This document shows positions 1 to 11,378 of a DNA stretch of 64,000 nucleotides, piece after piece. The notes under the pieces are model-generated. The model searched no databases. It was given only the letters and a program-made list of their open reading frames with translations, and was not told the DNA's origin. Source of the stretch: Phytobacter diazotrophicus (GTDB taxonomy: Bacteria > Pseudomonadota > Gammaproteobacteria > Enterobacterales > Enterobacteriaceae); the NCBI GenBank assembly GCA_004346725.1, contig SMDE01000007.1, positions 248,001-312,000 on the forward strand. The letters are read 5' to 3'. The position numbers were made by a program, and so were the translations under genes. Numbering within the stretch: the stretch's first letter is position 1; each line of letters opens with the position of its first letter.

Positions 1-698
1 GCCGCCAGCGCCCAGCGGGTACGCTCGAACTGGCTCAAATCATTTTCACCAAAAGGTAGCGCTTTACCAAGCTCCAGCGTACAGGAATGGGCCTGAAACT
101 GTTCGCAGGTGTAGTGAGTAAAGGTTCCCGCTGGGGACTGATGGAAGACTAACGCTTCCAGCCCGGCATCGCCCAGCCATTTGAGAAAAATTTCATCCCA
201 GGGTTCTGCACGCGCAGGCAGTACACCAAAACGTACATGATGAGAACCACGGATCGCCGTGTGCAGGTCAAGATGCCAGCGATCTTCATCATCTTCGGCG
301 TAAAAATGGGTGACGGCCCGTTCCAGTTGTGCGGCGCGAATCGTCTCATCACTGGCCGGAAAACCTTGCCAGCGCGCGCCAAACATGCGGTTAAGGTCGC
401 TGCGCAGAAAACGTTTATTCTGTCCCAGCGCCTGCGGGTTACCGATAATGATAAGCAGGCGCCAGCTTAAGGCCAGCGTCCCGTTCAGGAGCTGTTTTAA
501 CAGACCATCCAGCATCTCCACTGGCGCGGTTTCATTGCCGTGAATCGCGCAGGAAAGCACCAGAGAGCGCTTTACTGGCTTTGGGGGCACTAACTCCAGA
601 ACGCCCTGCTCATGCCATAACCAGTGGATCTCACCAGCCTCACCCACCGTCCTGCGGGGCATTTCACCTGACAGCGTCATTGCGAGAAAATTGTCCAT
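1..698 (-). CDS. astE: Succinylglutamate desuccinylase AstE (partial, C-terminus beyond window)
   Basis: Last step of the arginine succinyltransferase (AST) pathway: zinc-dependent hydrolysis of N-succinylglutamate to succinate and glutamate in the cytoplasm. The ATG at 698 opens a reading frame that runs off the left edge without a stop, so about 232 of the usual ~320 residues are visible. Zinc ligands of the AstE/aspartoacylase family are present: His53 and Glu56 in HGNETAP, and His146 in LDLHTA. The catalytic Glu lies in CTLELGK near residue 209. It is the last gene of astCADBE, 11 bp after astB. The truncation is only the window edge; the visible part is intact. Confidence 0.96.
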   Translation of the reverse strand, partial: MDNFLAMTLSGEMPRRTVGEAGEIHWLWHEQGVLELVPPKPVKRSLVLSCAIHGNETAPVEMLDGLLKQLLNGTLALSWRLLIIIGNPQALGQNKRFLRSDLNRMFGARWQGFPASDETIRAAQLERAVTHFYAEDDEDRWHLDLHTAIRGSHHVRFGVLPARAEPWDEIFLKWLGDAGLEALVFHQSPAGTFTHYTCEQFQAHSCTLELGKALPFGENDLSQFERTRWALA

Positions 699-709
699 AC
701 GGCCTCCTG

Positions 710-2035
710 TCACTGCTGGAAGGGATAAACGGAACCTAATCTCAACATTTGCGTCAACGTATCCAGTGCTTCCCGGCTCTCCCGTAATAGCATCGGATCA
801 GCCAGATCGGCCTGCGTTAACCTGTCACGATAATAACGCTCAATCCACTCATTTAGTGCGCGGAACAGCACATCATTCATCATCACTGCCGGATTTACCG
901 CACGTGCCTCTTCGTCCGTCAGAACGACGCGCAGGCGCAAACAGGCCGGGCCGCCGCCATTAGACATACTTTCACGCAGATCAAACACCTTGATCTCGCT
1001 GATGGGGTTGTCTTGCTCCAGCAGCGTGGTCAAATAGCGCCAGACGCCCGGATGCTCGCGGGATTCCTGAGGCAATATGAGCACCATGCTGCCATCTTCG
1101 CGGCTCAGCAACTGACTGTTAAACAGATACGTTTGTACCGCATCGCTGACGGATACCTCAGCGTCGGGCACCTCCAGCGCCATAAACCCCGGCACCCGCG
1201 CACGCAACTGGCTAAACAACGCCTGTTGATGCAAAAAAGCCTGCTCATGACAGAAAAGTACCTGTCGGTTTGATACCGCGATAACATCATTATGGAACAC
1301 GCCCTGATCGATAACAGCAGGATTTTGCTGGGCGAAGATAACCTGTCGTGGGCAGACCTGATTAAGCCGCGCGACCGCCTGGCTGGCTTCCAGCGTCTGG
1401 CGGGCGGGATAGCGCCCTGGTGCGGCGTTGCTGCCCTCTTCACGGCCATAAACAAACAACTGAACACCCGGCTCGCCGTAGTCGCCCCCAAGACGATTAT
1501 GGTTAGCCGCCCCTTCATCGCCAAACATGGCCACCTGCGGCAATGCGGGATGCACGGCAAACTTACGCTCATCGCGGAAGATGGCTTTTAGCACCGCTTC
1601 GGTGGTCGGCGCTTCGATGGCCCGGTGAAATTTGTTATTGAGGTTAGCCACCGTCAGATGTACCCGCCCGTCGAGCGCATCGGCAGAGGGGCAGACCGTT
1701 GCCGCATTCGCCACCCACATGGATGATGCAGAGCTGACGGCAGAAAGCAGATGCGGTGAATGCGCAGCGGCTTTTTCCACCACCTGCTCATCACTTCCGC
1801 TAAAACCCAACTGGCGCAGGACCGGGATGTTCGGCCTCTCCTGCGGTGGGATCACGGCCTGCACAAAACCGGCATCCGCCAGCGCTTTCATCTTTAACAG
1901 CCCCTGCTTTGCCGCAAGCTTCGGGTTAGAAACCTGGTGACGGTGTTTCGTCGACGCCTCGTTACCGAACGACAGTCCGGCATAATGGTGCGTCAGGCCC
2001 ACCAGACCATCAAAATTGACTTCCCGCGCTTTCAT
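710..2035 (-). CDS. astB: N-succinylarginine dihydrolase AstB
   Basis: Hydrolyses N2-succinylarginine to N2-succinylornithine, CO2 and two ammonia, the second AST step. The protein is 441 aa against about 447 in E. coli and collinear with it, from [20 protein letters not shown] to the terminal GSVYPFQQ. The nucleophilic Cys is in [12 protein letters not shown], in the amidinotransferase-like propeller fold known for the family. I chose the ATG at 2035 because it overlaps the astD stop (TGATG) and has a GGGAGGAG ribosome site. An in-frame GTG one codon upstream is possible. It is translationally coupled to astD and followed by astE. Confidence 0.97.
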   Translation of the reverse strand: MKAREVNFDGLVGLTHHYAGLSFGNEASTKHRHQVSNPKLAAKQGLLKMKALADAGFVQAVIPPQERPNIPVLRQLGFSGSDEQVVEKAAAHSPHLLSAVSSASSMWVANAATVCPSADALDGRVHLTVANLNNKFHRAIEAPTTEAVLKAIFRDERKFAVHPALPQVAMFGDEGAANHNRLGGDYGEPGVQLFVYGREEGSNAAPGRYPARQTLEASQAVARLNQVCPRQVIFAQQNPAVIDQGVFHNDVIAVSNRQVLFCHEQAFLHQQALFSQLRARVPGFMALEVPDAEVSVSDAVQTYLFNSQLLSREDGSMVLILPQESREHPGVWRYLTTLLEQDNPISEIKVFDLRESMSNGGGPACLRLRVVLTDEEARAVNPAVMMNDVLFRALNEWIERYYRDRLTQADLADPMLLRESREALDTLTQMLRLGSVYPFQQ

Positions 2036-3506
2036 CACCTCTCCTCCCGGGTGAAATCAAGCCCCGGACTGAGCGATTGCGGCAAGGCCAGCTCTGCCGA
2101 TTCAAGGCTCGCCATAGGCCAGGCGCAGTAATCGGCGGCATACCAGGCGCTGGCGCGATGGTTGCCTGAGGCGCCCACTCCACCAAATGGCGCGGTGCTC
2201 GCGGCGCCGGTGATCGGTTTGTTCCAGTTGACGATCCCGGCCCGCGCCTCCAGCAGCAACTGGTCGAACTGTTCACGGTCCGGCGAAATCAAACCACAAG
2301 CCAGCCCGTAACGCGTGTTGTTTGCCAGCGTGATGGCCTCGTCAAAGTCGTCATACCGCCAGACACAGAGCAACGGCCCAAAGACCTCTTCATCCGGCAC
2401 ATTCTGCGCCTCCGACATCTCAACAATGCCAGGGCTCAGCAGTGAGGTGCCGGGCTGCAGCAGACGAGGTTCAAGCAAGGTTTTACCGCCACGTTCGATG
2501 TGGCCCTGCCAGGCCTGCCAGACATGCTGTGCCGCTTGTTCCGAAATCAGCCCGCCAAAGAAGGGCTGCGGATCCGCATCCCAGGCCGCAGGTGTCAGCC
2601 GTGAGGAGACCTCCACCAGACGGCGCAAAAACGCATCCCCCGCTTCGCCCCGTTTGACCAGCAGACGACGCGCGCAGGTACAACGCTGCCCGGCGGTGAT
2701 AAACGCCGATTGGAGGGTCAGATGGACGGCTGCGTCAAGATCCGCCGGGTCTTCAACAATCAGCGGATTGTTGCCGCCCATCTCAAGGGCCAGGATCTTC
2801 TCCGGCTGCCCGGCAAGCTGGCGATGTAACTGGAAACCGGTATTGGCGCTGCCGGTAAAGAGCAGACCATCAATCCCTTCCAGGGCACTGAGCGCCTGGC
2901 CGGTCTCCCGTCCCCCCTGCACCAGGTTCAACACGCCCGGCGGTAACCCCGCCTCTTCCCACAGTTTGACCACCGCCTCGCCGGTCCACGGCGTCAGCTC
3001 GCTGGGTTTGAAAATCAGGGTATTTCCCGCCAGCAGGGCCGGAATAATATGCCCGTTGGGGAGATGTCCCGGGAAATTGTAGGGGCCAAACACCGCCAGA
3101 ACGCCATGTGGGCGATGGCGCAGCGTGGCTGCGCCGTCCGGCATCTCTGTGTGCTGAGTGCCGGTCCGCGCGTGATACGCTTTTACCGAAATGGCGGCTT
3201 TATTGATCATCGCCGTGATTTCCGTGGTCGCTTCCCAGCGCGGTTTCCCCGTTTCGCGGGCGATAATCTCAGTTAATGCGGCTTTGTTGGCTTCCAGCAG
3301 TCCGGCGAATTTTTCAACAATAGCCTGACGCTGGCTAAACGCCAGTTTAGCCCAGCCCGGAAACGCGGCGCGTGCCGCCTCACAGGCTAAACCGACCTGA
3401 GAAGCATCGGCATCATTACCCTGCCACAGCGTTTCGTTACTGACCGGGTTCGTTTTGCTACGTCGGGCACCCAGCCCCGCAATCCACTCACCGTTAATCC
3501 ATTGAG

Positions 3507-3510
<4 letters not shown>
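2035..3510 (-). CDS. astD: Succinylglutamic semialdehyde dehydrogenase AstD
   Basis: NAD-dependent aldehyde dehydrogenase that oxidises N-succinylglutamate semialdehyde to N-succinylglutamate, the fourth AST step. The 491 aa length matches E. coli AstD (492 aa). The aldehyde dehydrogenase signatures are visible: the general base Glu in [10 protein letters not shown] and the catalytic Cys in [11 protein letters not shown]. The substrate-side segment [15 protein letters not shown] is typical of AstD. The start overlaps the end of astA by 4 bp and the stop overlaps the astB start by 1 bp, so the operon is tightly coupled. Nothing in the sequence looks damaged. Confidence 0.97.
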
Positions 3511-5812
<2,302 letters not shown>

Positions 5813-5831
5813 TTACGCTGTAAATGTATAT

Positions 5832-5847
5832 TGCACAGGGCGTGCCA
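5832..5847 (-). promoter_or_regulatory. Sigma-54-type promoter of astCADBE
   Basis: On the minus strand the bases read TGGCACGCCCTGTGCA. This has the -24 GG and -12 GC dinucleotides ten bases apart and one mismatch to TGGCACN5TTGCW. Transcription would begin near 5821, about 60 bases before astC. A sigma-54 promoter activated by NtrC is known for ast in E. coli; the position here is inferred from the motif. Confidence 0.8.
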
Positions 5848-5911
5848 GCCAGCCATCAAAATGCATAAACGCGGCCTGACAACGAAATATCAATAAGTTA
5901 AAACCTGTCGC

Positions 5912-5941
5912 TATTCACTTAAATTGCATAAAAAGTGAATA
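5912..5941. promoter_or_regulatory. ArgR-like inverted repeat upstream of astC
   Basis: TATTCACTT (5912-5920) and AAGTGAATA (5933-5941) form a perfect 9-bp inverted repeat with a 12-bp spacer. Each arm contains the TTCA/TGAA core of an ARG box. The repeat is about 65 bp upstream of the sigma-54 element. ArgR activates ast in enteric bacteria, so a pair of ArgR boxes is the simplest reading; binding is inferred. Confidence 0.5.
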
Positions 5942-6065
5942 ATATTAGATGAAGTCTGGATGGCGGAGGGAAAATCAGAAAGATTATGCAGCGATAAAAT
6001 ATAATTCTGGATCTGTGATCGTCTGCGAAATTTATCGGTAAATCCTGCGACAATTTGGGGCATCA

Positions 6066-6082
6066 CGCACTGCCATGGGGCA
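6066..6082. promoter_or_regulatory. Possible NtrC site upstream of astC
   Basis: CGCACTGCCATGGGGCA partly matches the NtrC dyad TGCACCANNNTGGTGCA, keeping GCAC on the left and TGG.GCA on the right. It lies about 220 bp upstream of the sigma-54 element, within range for an enhancer. The match is imperfect. Apart from the motifs listed here I see nothing else in the 401-base gap between astC and the next gene. Confidence 0.3.
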
Positions 6083-6102
6083 ATTATCCTGTTCAACAGA
6101 AT

Positions 6103-6131
6103 AAAAAAGCTGGCTTCGTTGCCAGCTTTTT
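6103..6131 (-). terminator. Terminator of the extended hutHU operon
   Basis: The stem AAAAGCTGGC/GCCAGCTTTT encloses the loop TTCGTT, with runs of A and T on either side. It lies 29 bases after the stop of the metal-dependent dehydrogenase on the minus strand and would also stop rightward transcription. Confidence 0.85.
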
Positions 6132-6159
6132 GAGTGCTATGACGTAACAGGTTCTTGAA

Positions 6160-7245
6160 TCAGACTTGCTCTGCCATCGCTTCGACGCGCGCAATCGCCT
6201 GGTAGAGCGCCTGTGCGGTAACGTTATCCGGCATATTTTTCATATCCGGGGCATGCAATGACATTTGCACAATTTGCTCAAGCTCACCGGTATCAAGCGC
6301 GGCAATATCACTCAGGCGCAGCGGTACCGCGCAGGCATGCGCCAGACGTACCGCCTCAAGTAGTTCGTCATCACTACGATTTTCCAGCGCCAGCAAACAC
6401 AGGTTGCCAAAGCCCACCAGGAGCCCATGACCAAATTCGCGGGTTTTATCACAGACCGTAAAGCCTTCATAAATCGCATGGGCGGCGGCGGCATGCGCAC
6501 CGCTGCTCATCAGCGATGTCAGCCCGGCAAACATAAATATGGCATCCAGCACCTGTTCCAGCGCGGCGTTGGGTTTGCCTGCCCGCACGGCGTCGCAGGC
6601 GGCAGGTCCGTGGGCCTTAATCAGGTCATAACAGATACGGCTGTTGGCGCTGGAAGCCTGCGCGACGCCGCTGTGGTTCTGATGCCGCACGCTGATCGCA
6701 CGGAATTCGTACCATTTTGCCAGCGTGTCGCCAAGGCCCGCCGCCAGCCAGCGCAGCGGCGCGGTGGCCAGAATTTCGCTGTCGATAATAACCGCAGCGG
6801 GCGCCTGCGCTAAGGGGAAAAGATCGCGAAAATGACCATTGGCGTGATAACGAATGGTCAATGGCGTCACGGCCGCACAGGTCGCTGCGATGGTAGGGAT
6901 GGTAACAACCGGCACATGCGTCTGTACCGCAACGGCTTTACTGGTATCAAGTGCTTTGCCGCCGCCGACGCCTATCACCAGATCCGCCCCTGTCACCTCG
7001 ACCTGGTGGGCCAGGCGCTGGATATTCTCTTCACTGCACACGCCGCCAAACCACTCCAGGCCCACCAGTTCGACCGCAGAGGCCACCAGTTGATGGCGAA
7101 TCTGTGTGTCCACCGTTGCCAGCCCGGCATGCCCGCCAATGACCAGGGCGCGTTTGCCCAACGCGGTGCACACTCCGCCAAGGCGGTTGATAACGCCTGC
7201 GCCACGTAAAATTTGCGCCGGGAAGATAATATTCAGTGCCTGCAT
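6160..7245 (-). CDS. GldA/HcxA-like metal-dependent NAD(P) dehydrogenase in hut operon
   Basis: Iron-containing (group III) alcohol dehydrogenase family, 361 aa, nearest in style to glycerol dehydrogenase GldA and hydroxycarboxylate dehydrogenase HcxA (YbdH). The nucleotide-binding GVGGGKALDTSKA is at residues 92-104. The expected metal ligands are all present: Asp173 in GLGDTLAKW, His254 in AAAHAIYEG and His271 in EFGHGLLVG. The segment TIPTIAATCAAVTPLTI resembles HcxA, which reduces 2-oxo acids. It is the last gene of hutH-hutU-aminotransferase-2-hydroxyacid dehydrogenase, with GGAGAG six bases before the ATG and a terminator after it. I infer action on imidazole-pyruvate/imidazole-lactate; a broad alpha-keto or alpha-hydroxy acid substrate is equally compatible with the sequence. 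Confidence 0.85.
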   Translation of the reverse strand: MQALNIIFPAQILRGAGVINRLGGVCTALGKRALVIGGHAGLATVDTQIRHQLVASAVELVGLEWFGGVCSEENIQRLAHQVEVTGADLVIGVGGGKALDTSKAVAVQTHVPVVTIPTIAATCAAVTPLTIRYHANGHFRDLFPLAQAPAAVIIDSEILATAPLRWLAAGLGDTLAKWYEFRAISVRHQNHSGVAQASSANSRICYDLIKAHGPAACDAVRAGKPNAALEQVLDAIFMFAGLTSLMSSGAHAAAAHAIYEGFTVCDKTREFGHGLLVGFGNLCLLALENRSDDELLEAVRLAHACAVPLRLSDIAALDTGELEQIVQMSLHAPDMKNMPDNVTAQALYQAIARVEAMAEQV

Positions 7246-7285
7246 AATTGACTCTCCGTGATAAACAAACCAGCCCCCTTCTCTG

Positions 7286-8434
7286 TCAGGATTGAGGACG
7301 CAGCAAATGTGGCCCTAACCGGGCAATAGACGTACATCCCAACTGTGCCAGGGTGCGGTCAACTTCCTGCAAAATCAGCGCCAGAGCCTGCTTCGCCCCG
7401 GCCTCACCGTCAGCGGCCACGCCATAGAGCATTGGCCGCCCGAGTAACACCCCGTTTGCCCCCAGCGCCAGTGCTTTCACCACGTCGGTACCACGGCGAA
7501 AACCGCTGTCGATAAGGATTGTGGCCTCCGTCCCGCAGCGGCGACGAACCTCGGGTAGCACCTCCATGGCGCTCACTGAACCATCCAGTTGCCGCCCACC
7601 GTGGTTAGACAGCACAATGCCATCGGCGCCTGTGGCAAAAGCACGGGTTGCGTCATCCGGTGCGAGAATACCTTTCACCAGCAGCGGCCCCGACCACTGG
7701 CTGCGGATCCACGCCAGCGTCTCCCAGGTCAGGCGCGTATCCATTTGCCCGGCAAAATAACTGGCGCCCCCGGCGCCCCGCTGTTTATCCGCCGGGACAT
7801 AAGGCGTTAAGTTACCAAACCCCGGTACCCCCGCAGGCCGGATGGTGCGCCAGACCCAGGCCGGATGTAACGCGATATCAAACAAACTGGAAAGGGAGAG
7901 CTTCATCGGGCGGCGGTAATTGCGTTTGTCTTTTTCACGATTGCCGAAATGTACCGCATCAACGGAGACCACCAGCGTGGTGCAGCCTGCCGCTTTTGCA
8001 CGGGCAAGTAGCCCCAGGGTGACCGTGCGGTCTTTAAGTACATAGAGCTGAAACCAGTGTTGGGGCAGATTTTCAGCGGCGATCTCCTCAATCGCAGCGG
8101 TCGAGACGGTGCTCTGGATATAGCCAATCCCGGCATCTCTGGCGACACGCGCGAGCATCGCATCGGCACCATAACGTAACATGCCGTTATAACCGGTAGG
8201 GGCAATCAGCAGCGGCGCCGCTAGTTTCTGCCCAAAGAGGGTGACCGAAAGATCGCGCTCGCTCGCCTCGTTGAGTACCGGGGGAATAAAACGCCAGCGG
8301 GCAAAGACACTGCGGTTATCGCGCAACGTTTGCTCGTCATCCGCGCCCCCTTCCAGATAACTAAAAGCAAAACGCGGTAGCGCCCGTCTGGCGCGATGGC
8401 GCAATTCTTCGATATTCAGTGCCGGTCGTTTCAC
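7286..8434 (-). CDS. FMN-dependent 2-hydroxyacid dehydrogenase (LldD family) in hut operon
   Basis: A 382 aa member of the FMN alpha-hydroxy-acid oxidising family (L-lactate dehydrogenase LldD, mandelate dehydrogenase, glycolate oxidase). Signatures are visible: SYLEGGADDE near residue 25, SVDAVHFGNREKDKRN at 157-172, Lys254 in LLVKGI, and SNHGGRQLDG with active-site His278 and Arg281. These enzymes oxidise L-2-hydroxy acids to 2-oxo acids. Translation starts at GTG 8434, overlapping the upstream aminotransferase stop as GTGA, so the two are coupled. In a hut operon the likely substrate is an imidazole 2-hydroxy acid (imidazole-lactate); that is inference. Lactate itself is the main alternative. 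Confidence 0.88.
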   Translation of the reverse strand: MKRPALNIEELRHRARRALPRFAFSYLEGGADDEQTLRDNRSVFARWRFIPPVLNEASERDLSVTLFGQKLAAPLLIAPTGYNGMLRYGADAMLARVARDAGIGYIQSTVSTAAIEEIAAENLPQHWFQLYVLKDRTVTLGLLARAKAAGCTTLVVSVDAVHFGNREKDKRNYRRPMKLSLSSLFDIALHPAWVWRTIRPAGVPGFGNLTPYVPADKQRGAGGASYFAGQMDTRLTWETLAWIRSQWSGPLLVKGILAPDDATRAFATGADGIVLSNHGGRQLDGSVSAMEVLPEVRRRCGTEATILIDSGFRRGTDVVKALALGANGVLLGRPMLYGVAADGEAGAKQALALILQEVDRTLAQLGCTSIARLGPHLLRPQS

Positions 8435-9597
8435 GCCGCCCCCTGCGCGAGGATCGCTTTCAGGGCGTCGATAAACTGCTGATTATCCTCTTCGTTGCCA
8501 ATCGACACCCGGATCCACTGCTCATAGCCTGGCTCCCGCCACGGCTTGATGATGACGCCATAGCGCAACAACTGCTGCGCCATCTCGCCGCTGGACCGTC
8601 CACAGTCAAAGAAGAGGAAATTGGCATGAGAGGGCGCCACGTAAAACCCCAGCCCTGTAAGCTCTGCGGCCATGCGCTTCCGTTGCACGCGCACCAGAGC
8701 AACGCTCGCTCTCACATGCGCCTGGTCGCCTATCGCCGCCACCGCTGCCGCCTGCGCCGCGCGGTTAATATTAAAGGGCGTACGCACGCGGTTGAGCAGA
8801 TTGACCAGTTCAGGGTGACTGGCTAAGCCATAGCCCACGCGCAGCCCCGCCAGGCCATAAGCCTTCGAAAAGGTCCGCAGCACGATCCACGGGCGCGACT
8901 GCGCCGCCAGCACCGCCAGACTGTCGGGATAATCCGGGTCGTCCTGGCAATATTCGAAATAGGCTTCATCAATGACCAGCACACACTCCTGTGGCGCGGC
9001 GGCAATGACGCGGGCAAAACCGTCTTTGTCGAGCATGCACCCCACGGGGTTTGACGGATTGCTGAAAATGACCATTTTCGCGGGCGTGGAGAGCGCCTGC
9101 TCCCAGGCCACAACATCAAACTGCTGGTGTTGATCCACCCCGACCAGGGTCACATCTGCCCCCATCATACGCGGGAAAATCTCGTGCAGGCCAAAGGAAG
9201 GGATCAGCGTGACAACGCGGTCGCCAGGGTTAAGAAAAGCCAGCGCCAGCATATGCAGGATGTCTTCTGAACCATTGCCGGTGACAATCTTATCGGCGCT
9301 CACACCGGTATAGTTCGCCAGCGCATCACGCAATTGGCCGCTGGCGGCATCGGAATAGACCGCGCTAAAACCGGCATCCTTCTGTAAAGCCGATACCACC
9401 TGCGGGCTGGCGCCTGACGGGTTTTCATTACTGGCCAGTTTGGCAATATGCGTTACGCCATATTGCTGTCGTACCGCCTCTGCCGACAGCCCGGCGTTAT
9501 ACAGCCCCAGGCTACGTGCCGTAGGGCGGGCAAGGTTGTTGAGCGTCTGGTGTTGTAAAGCAAAAAGCGGGTCGGAAACTGCGACATCTGAAGCCAT
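8431..9597 (-). CDS. HisC-like PLP aminotransferase in hut operon
   Basis: Class I/II aminotransferase of the histidinol-phosphate aminotransferase type, about 388 aa. Visible motifs: ASNENPSG near 56, FSNPSNPVG at 178-186, the Asp of VIDEAYFEY at 210, PLP lysine Lys245 in TFSKAYGLAGLRVGYG, and the terminal arginine in QWIRVSIG. The start at 9597 has a very strong GGAGGGGGAG site. An ATG at 9654 overlapping the hutU stop (TGATG) would add 19 residues but has no clear ribosome site. A his-operon hisC is expected elsewhere. Here, between hutU and two 2-hydroxyacid/alcohol dehydrogenases, histidine:2-oxoglutarate (imidazole-pyruvate) transamination is the best guess; a biosynthetic role is unlikely. 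Confidence 0.85.
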   Translation of the reverse strand: MASDVAVSDPLFALQHQTLNNLARPTARSLGLYNAGLSAEAVRQQYGVTHIAKLASNENPSGASPQVVSALQKDAGFSAVYSDAASGQLRDALANYTGVSADKIVTGNGSEDILHMLALAFLNPGDRVVTLIPSFGLHEIFPRMMGADVTLVGVDQHQQFDVVAWEQALSTPAKMVIFSNPSNPVGCMLDKDGFARVIAAAPQECVLVIDEAYFEYCQDDPDYPDSLAVLAAQSRPWIVLRTFSKAYGLAGLRVGYGLASHPELVNLLNRVRTPFNINRAAQAAAVAAIGDQAHVRASVALVRVQRKRMAAELTGLGFYVAPSHANFLFFDCGRSSGEMAQQLLRYGVIIKPWREPGYEQWIRVSIGNEEDNQQFIDALKAILAQGAA

Positions 9598-9653
9598 TAC
9601 TCCCCCTCCGGGAAAAGCCGGATAACCGCGAACGGCCTGTCCGGCATTCATCA

Positions 9654-11336
9654 TCAGATCATGGGTAAATTCAGGTGGTTACGCTGCGCGCAGGCTTTTG
9701 CCTGTTCATAGCCCGCGTCCGCGTGGCGCATAACACCAGTAGCCGGGTCATTCCACAGCACGCGCGCCAGCCGCTCATCCGCCTCTTCGCTGCCATCACA
9801 GACAATGACCATCCCGGCGTGCTGAGAGAAGCCCATCCCCACACCGCCGCCGTGGTGCAGGCTGACCCAGGTCGCGCCACCGGCGGTATTGAGCAGCGCA
9901 TTGAGTAGCGGCCAGTCGGAAACTGCATCGGAACCGTCTTTCATCGCTTCTGTTTCACGGTTTGGCGACGCCACAGAGCCGGTATCCAGATGGTCACGGC
10001 CAATCACAATCGGCGCTTTTAATTCACCATTGCGCACCATTTCGTTAAAGGCCAGACCAGCAAGATGGCGTTCCCCCAGGCCAAGCCAGCAGATACGTGC
10101 AGGCAGCCCCTGGAACGCAATGCGCTCGCGCGCCATATCCAGCCAGTTAATGAGATTGGCGTTATCCGGGAAGAGCTCTTTCAGTTTGGCGTCGGTCTTG
10201 TAGATATCTTCCGGGTCGCCGGAGAGCGCTACCCAGCGGAAGGGGCCTTTACCCTCGCAGAAGAGCGGGCGAATATAAGCAGGAACGAATCCGGGGAAAT
10301 CAAAGGCATTGGTCACCCCTTCCTCTTTGGCAACCTGGCGAATATTGTTGCCGTAATCGACGGTCGGGATCCCCATCGCGTGGAAATCGAGCATCGCCTG
10401 CACGTGTTTCGCCATGGACGCGCGGGCCGCTTTCACCACCGACTGCGGGTCGGACTGGCGCGCCTGCTGCCATTTTTCCAGGCTCCACCCCTCCGGCAGA
10501 TAACCGTTGAGCGGATCGTGCGCCGAGGTCTGATCGGTGACGATATCCGGGCGCAAACCGCCTGCTTTCGCCCGCGCCGCCAGTTGGGGCATCAGTTCGG
10601 CGGCGTTACCCAGCAGGCCAACGGAGATGGCTTTGTTCTCGGCGCAGGCTTTTTCAATCATCGCCAGAGCCTCGTCGAGGCTGTTGGTTTTGTAGTCGAG
10701 ATAGCGCGTACGCAGACGGAAATCGATGCGCGATTCCTGGCACTCAATCGCCAGCACGCACGCGCCCGCCAGCACCCCTGCCAGCGGCTGTGCGCCGCCC
10801 ATACCGCCCAGCCCGGCGGTTAAAATCCACTTACCGCGCAGGCTGCCGTTGTAATGCTGGCGGCCCGCTTCAGCGAAGGTTTCGTAGGTGCCCTGCACAA
10901 TGCCCTGCGCACCGATGTATATCCATGAACCGGCGGTCATTTGGCCGTACATCATCAGACCCGCTTTATCCAGTTCATGAAAATGTTCCCAGTGCGCCCA
11001 GTGGGGAACGATATTGGAGTTGGCAATCAATACGCGCGGGGCGTTGGTATGGGTACGAAAAACACCGACCGGTTTCCCCGACTGTACCAGCAGCGTTTCG
11101 TCTTCCCGCAGCTTGCGCAGGCTCTCAAGGATCGCCTCAAAGGCGGGCCAGTTGCGGGCCGCTTTGCCGATACCGCCATAAACCACCAGATCTTCCGGGC
11201 GCTCGGCGACATCCGGATCGAGGTTGTTCTGAATCATGCGGTAGGCCGCTTCGATCAGCCAGTTCTGGCAGCTCAGTTCGCTCCCCTGGGGAGCACGGAC
11301 AACGCGGGCTTCGGCATTTTTGTGTGGCGCATTCAT
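9654..11336 (-). CDS. hutU: Urocanate hydratase HutU
   Basis: Adds water to urocanate to form 4-imidazolone-5-propionate, the second step of histidine degradation, using NAD+ as electrophile. About 560 aa, as usual. The NAD-binding [13 protein letters not shown] and the conserved Cys in [18 protein letters not shown] are present, as is SGRDHLD-type sequence in [20 protein letters not shown] chose the ATG at 11336 because GAAGGA lies seven bases upstream; an ATG two codons earlier (11342) is nearly on top of the ribosome site. It follows hutH by 42 bp and its stop touches an ATG of the aminotransferase gene, so the five genes look like one operon. Confidence 0.97.
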   Translation of the reverse strand: MNAPHKNAEARVVRAPQGSELSCQNWLIEAAYRMIQNNLDPDVAERPEDLVVYGGIGKAARNWPAFEAILESLRKLREDETLLVQSGKPVGVFRTHTNAPRVLIANSNIVPHWAHWEHFHELDKAGLMMYGQMTAGSWIYIGAQGIVQGTYETFAEAGRQHYNGSLRGKWILTAGLGGMGGAQPLAGVLAGACVLAIECQESRIDFRLRTRYLDYKTNSLDEALAMIEKACAENKAISVGLLGNAAELMPQLAARAKAGGLRPDIVTDQTSAHDPLNGYLPEGWSLEKWQQARQSDPQSVVKAARASMAKHVQAMLDFHAMGIPTVDYGNNIRQVAKEEGVTNAFDFPGFVPAYIRPLFCEGKGPFRWVALSGDPEDIYKTDAKLKELFPDNANLINWLDMARERIAFQGLPARICWLGLGERHLAGLAFNEMVRNGELKAPIVIGRDHLDTGSVASPNRETEAMKDGSDAVSDWPLLNALLNTAGGATWVSLHHGGGVGMGFSQHAGMVIVCDGSEEADERLARVLWNDPATGVMRHADAGYEQAKACAQRNHLNLPMI

Positions 11337-11378
11337 GTTCATTTCCTTCTCTAAATTTGAATTTTTTGCACAGCGTTA

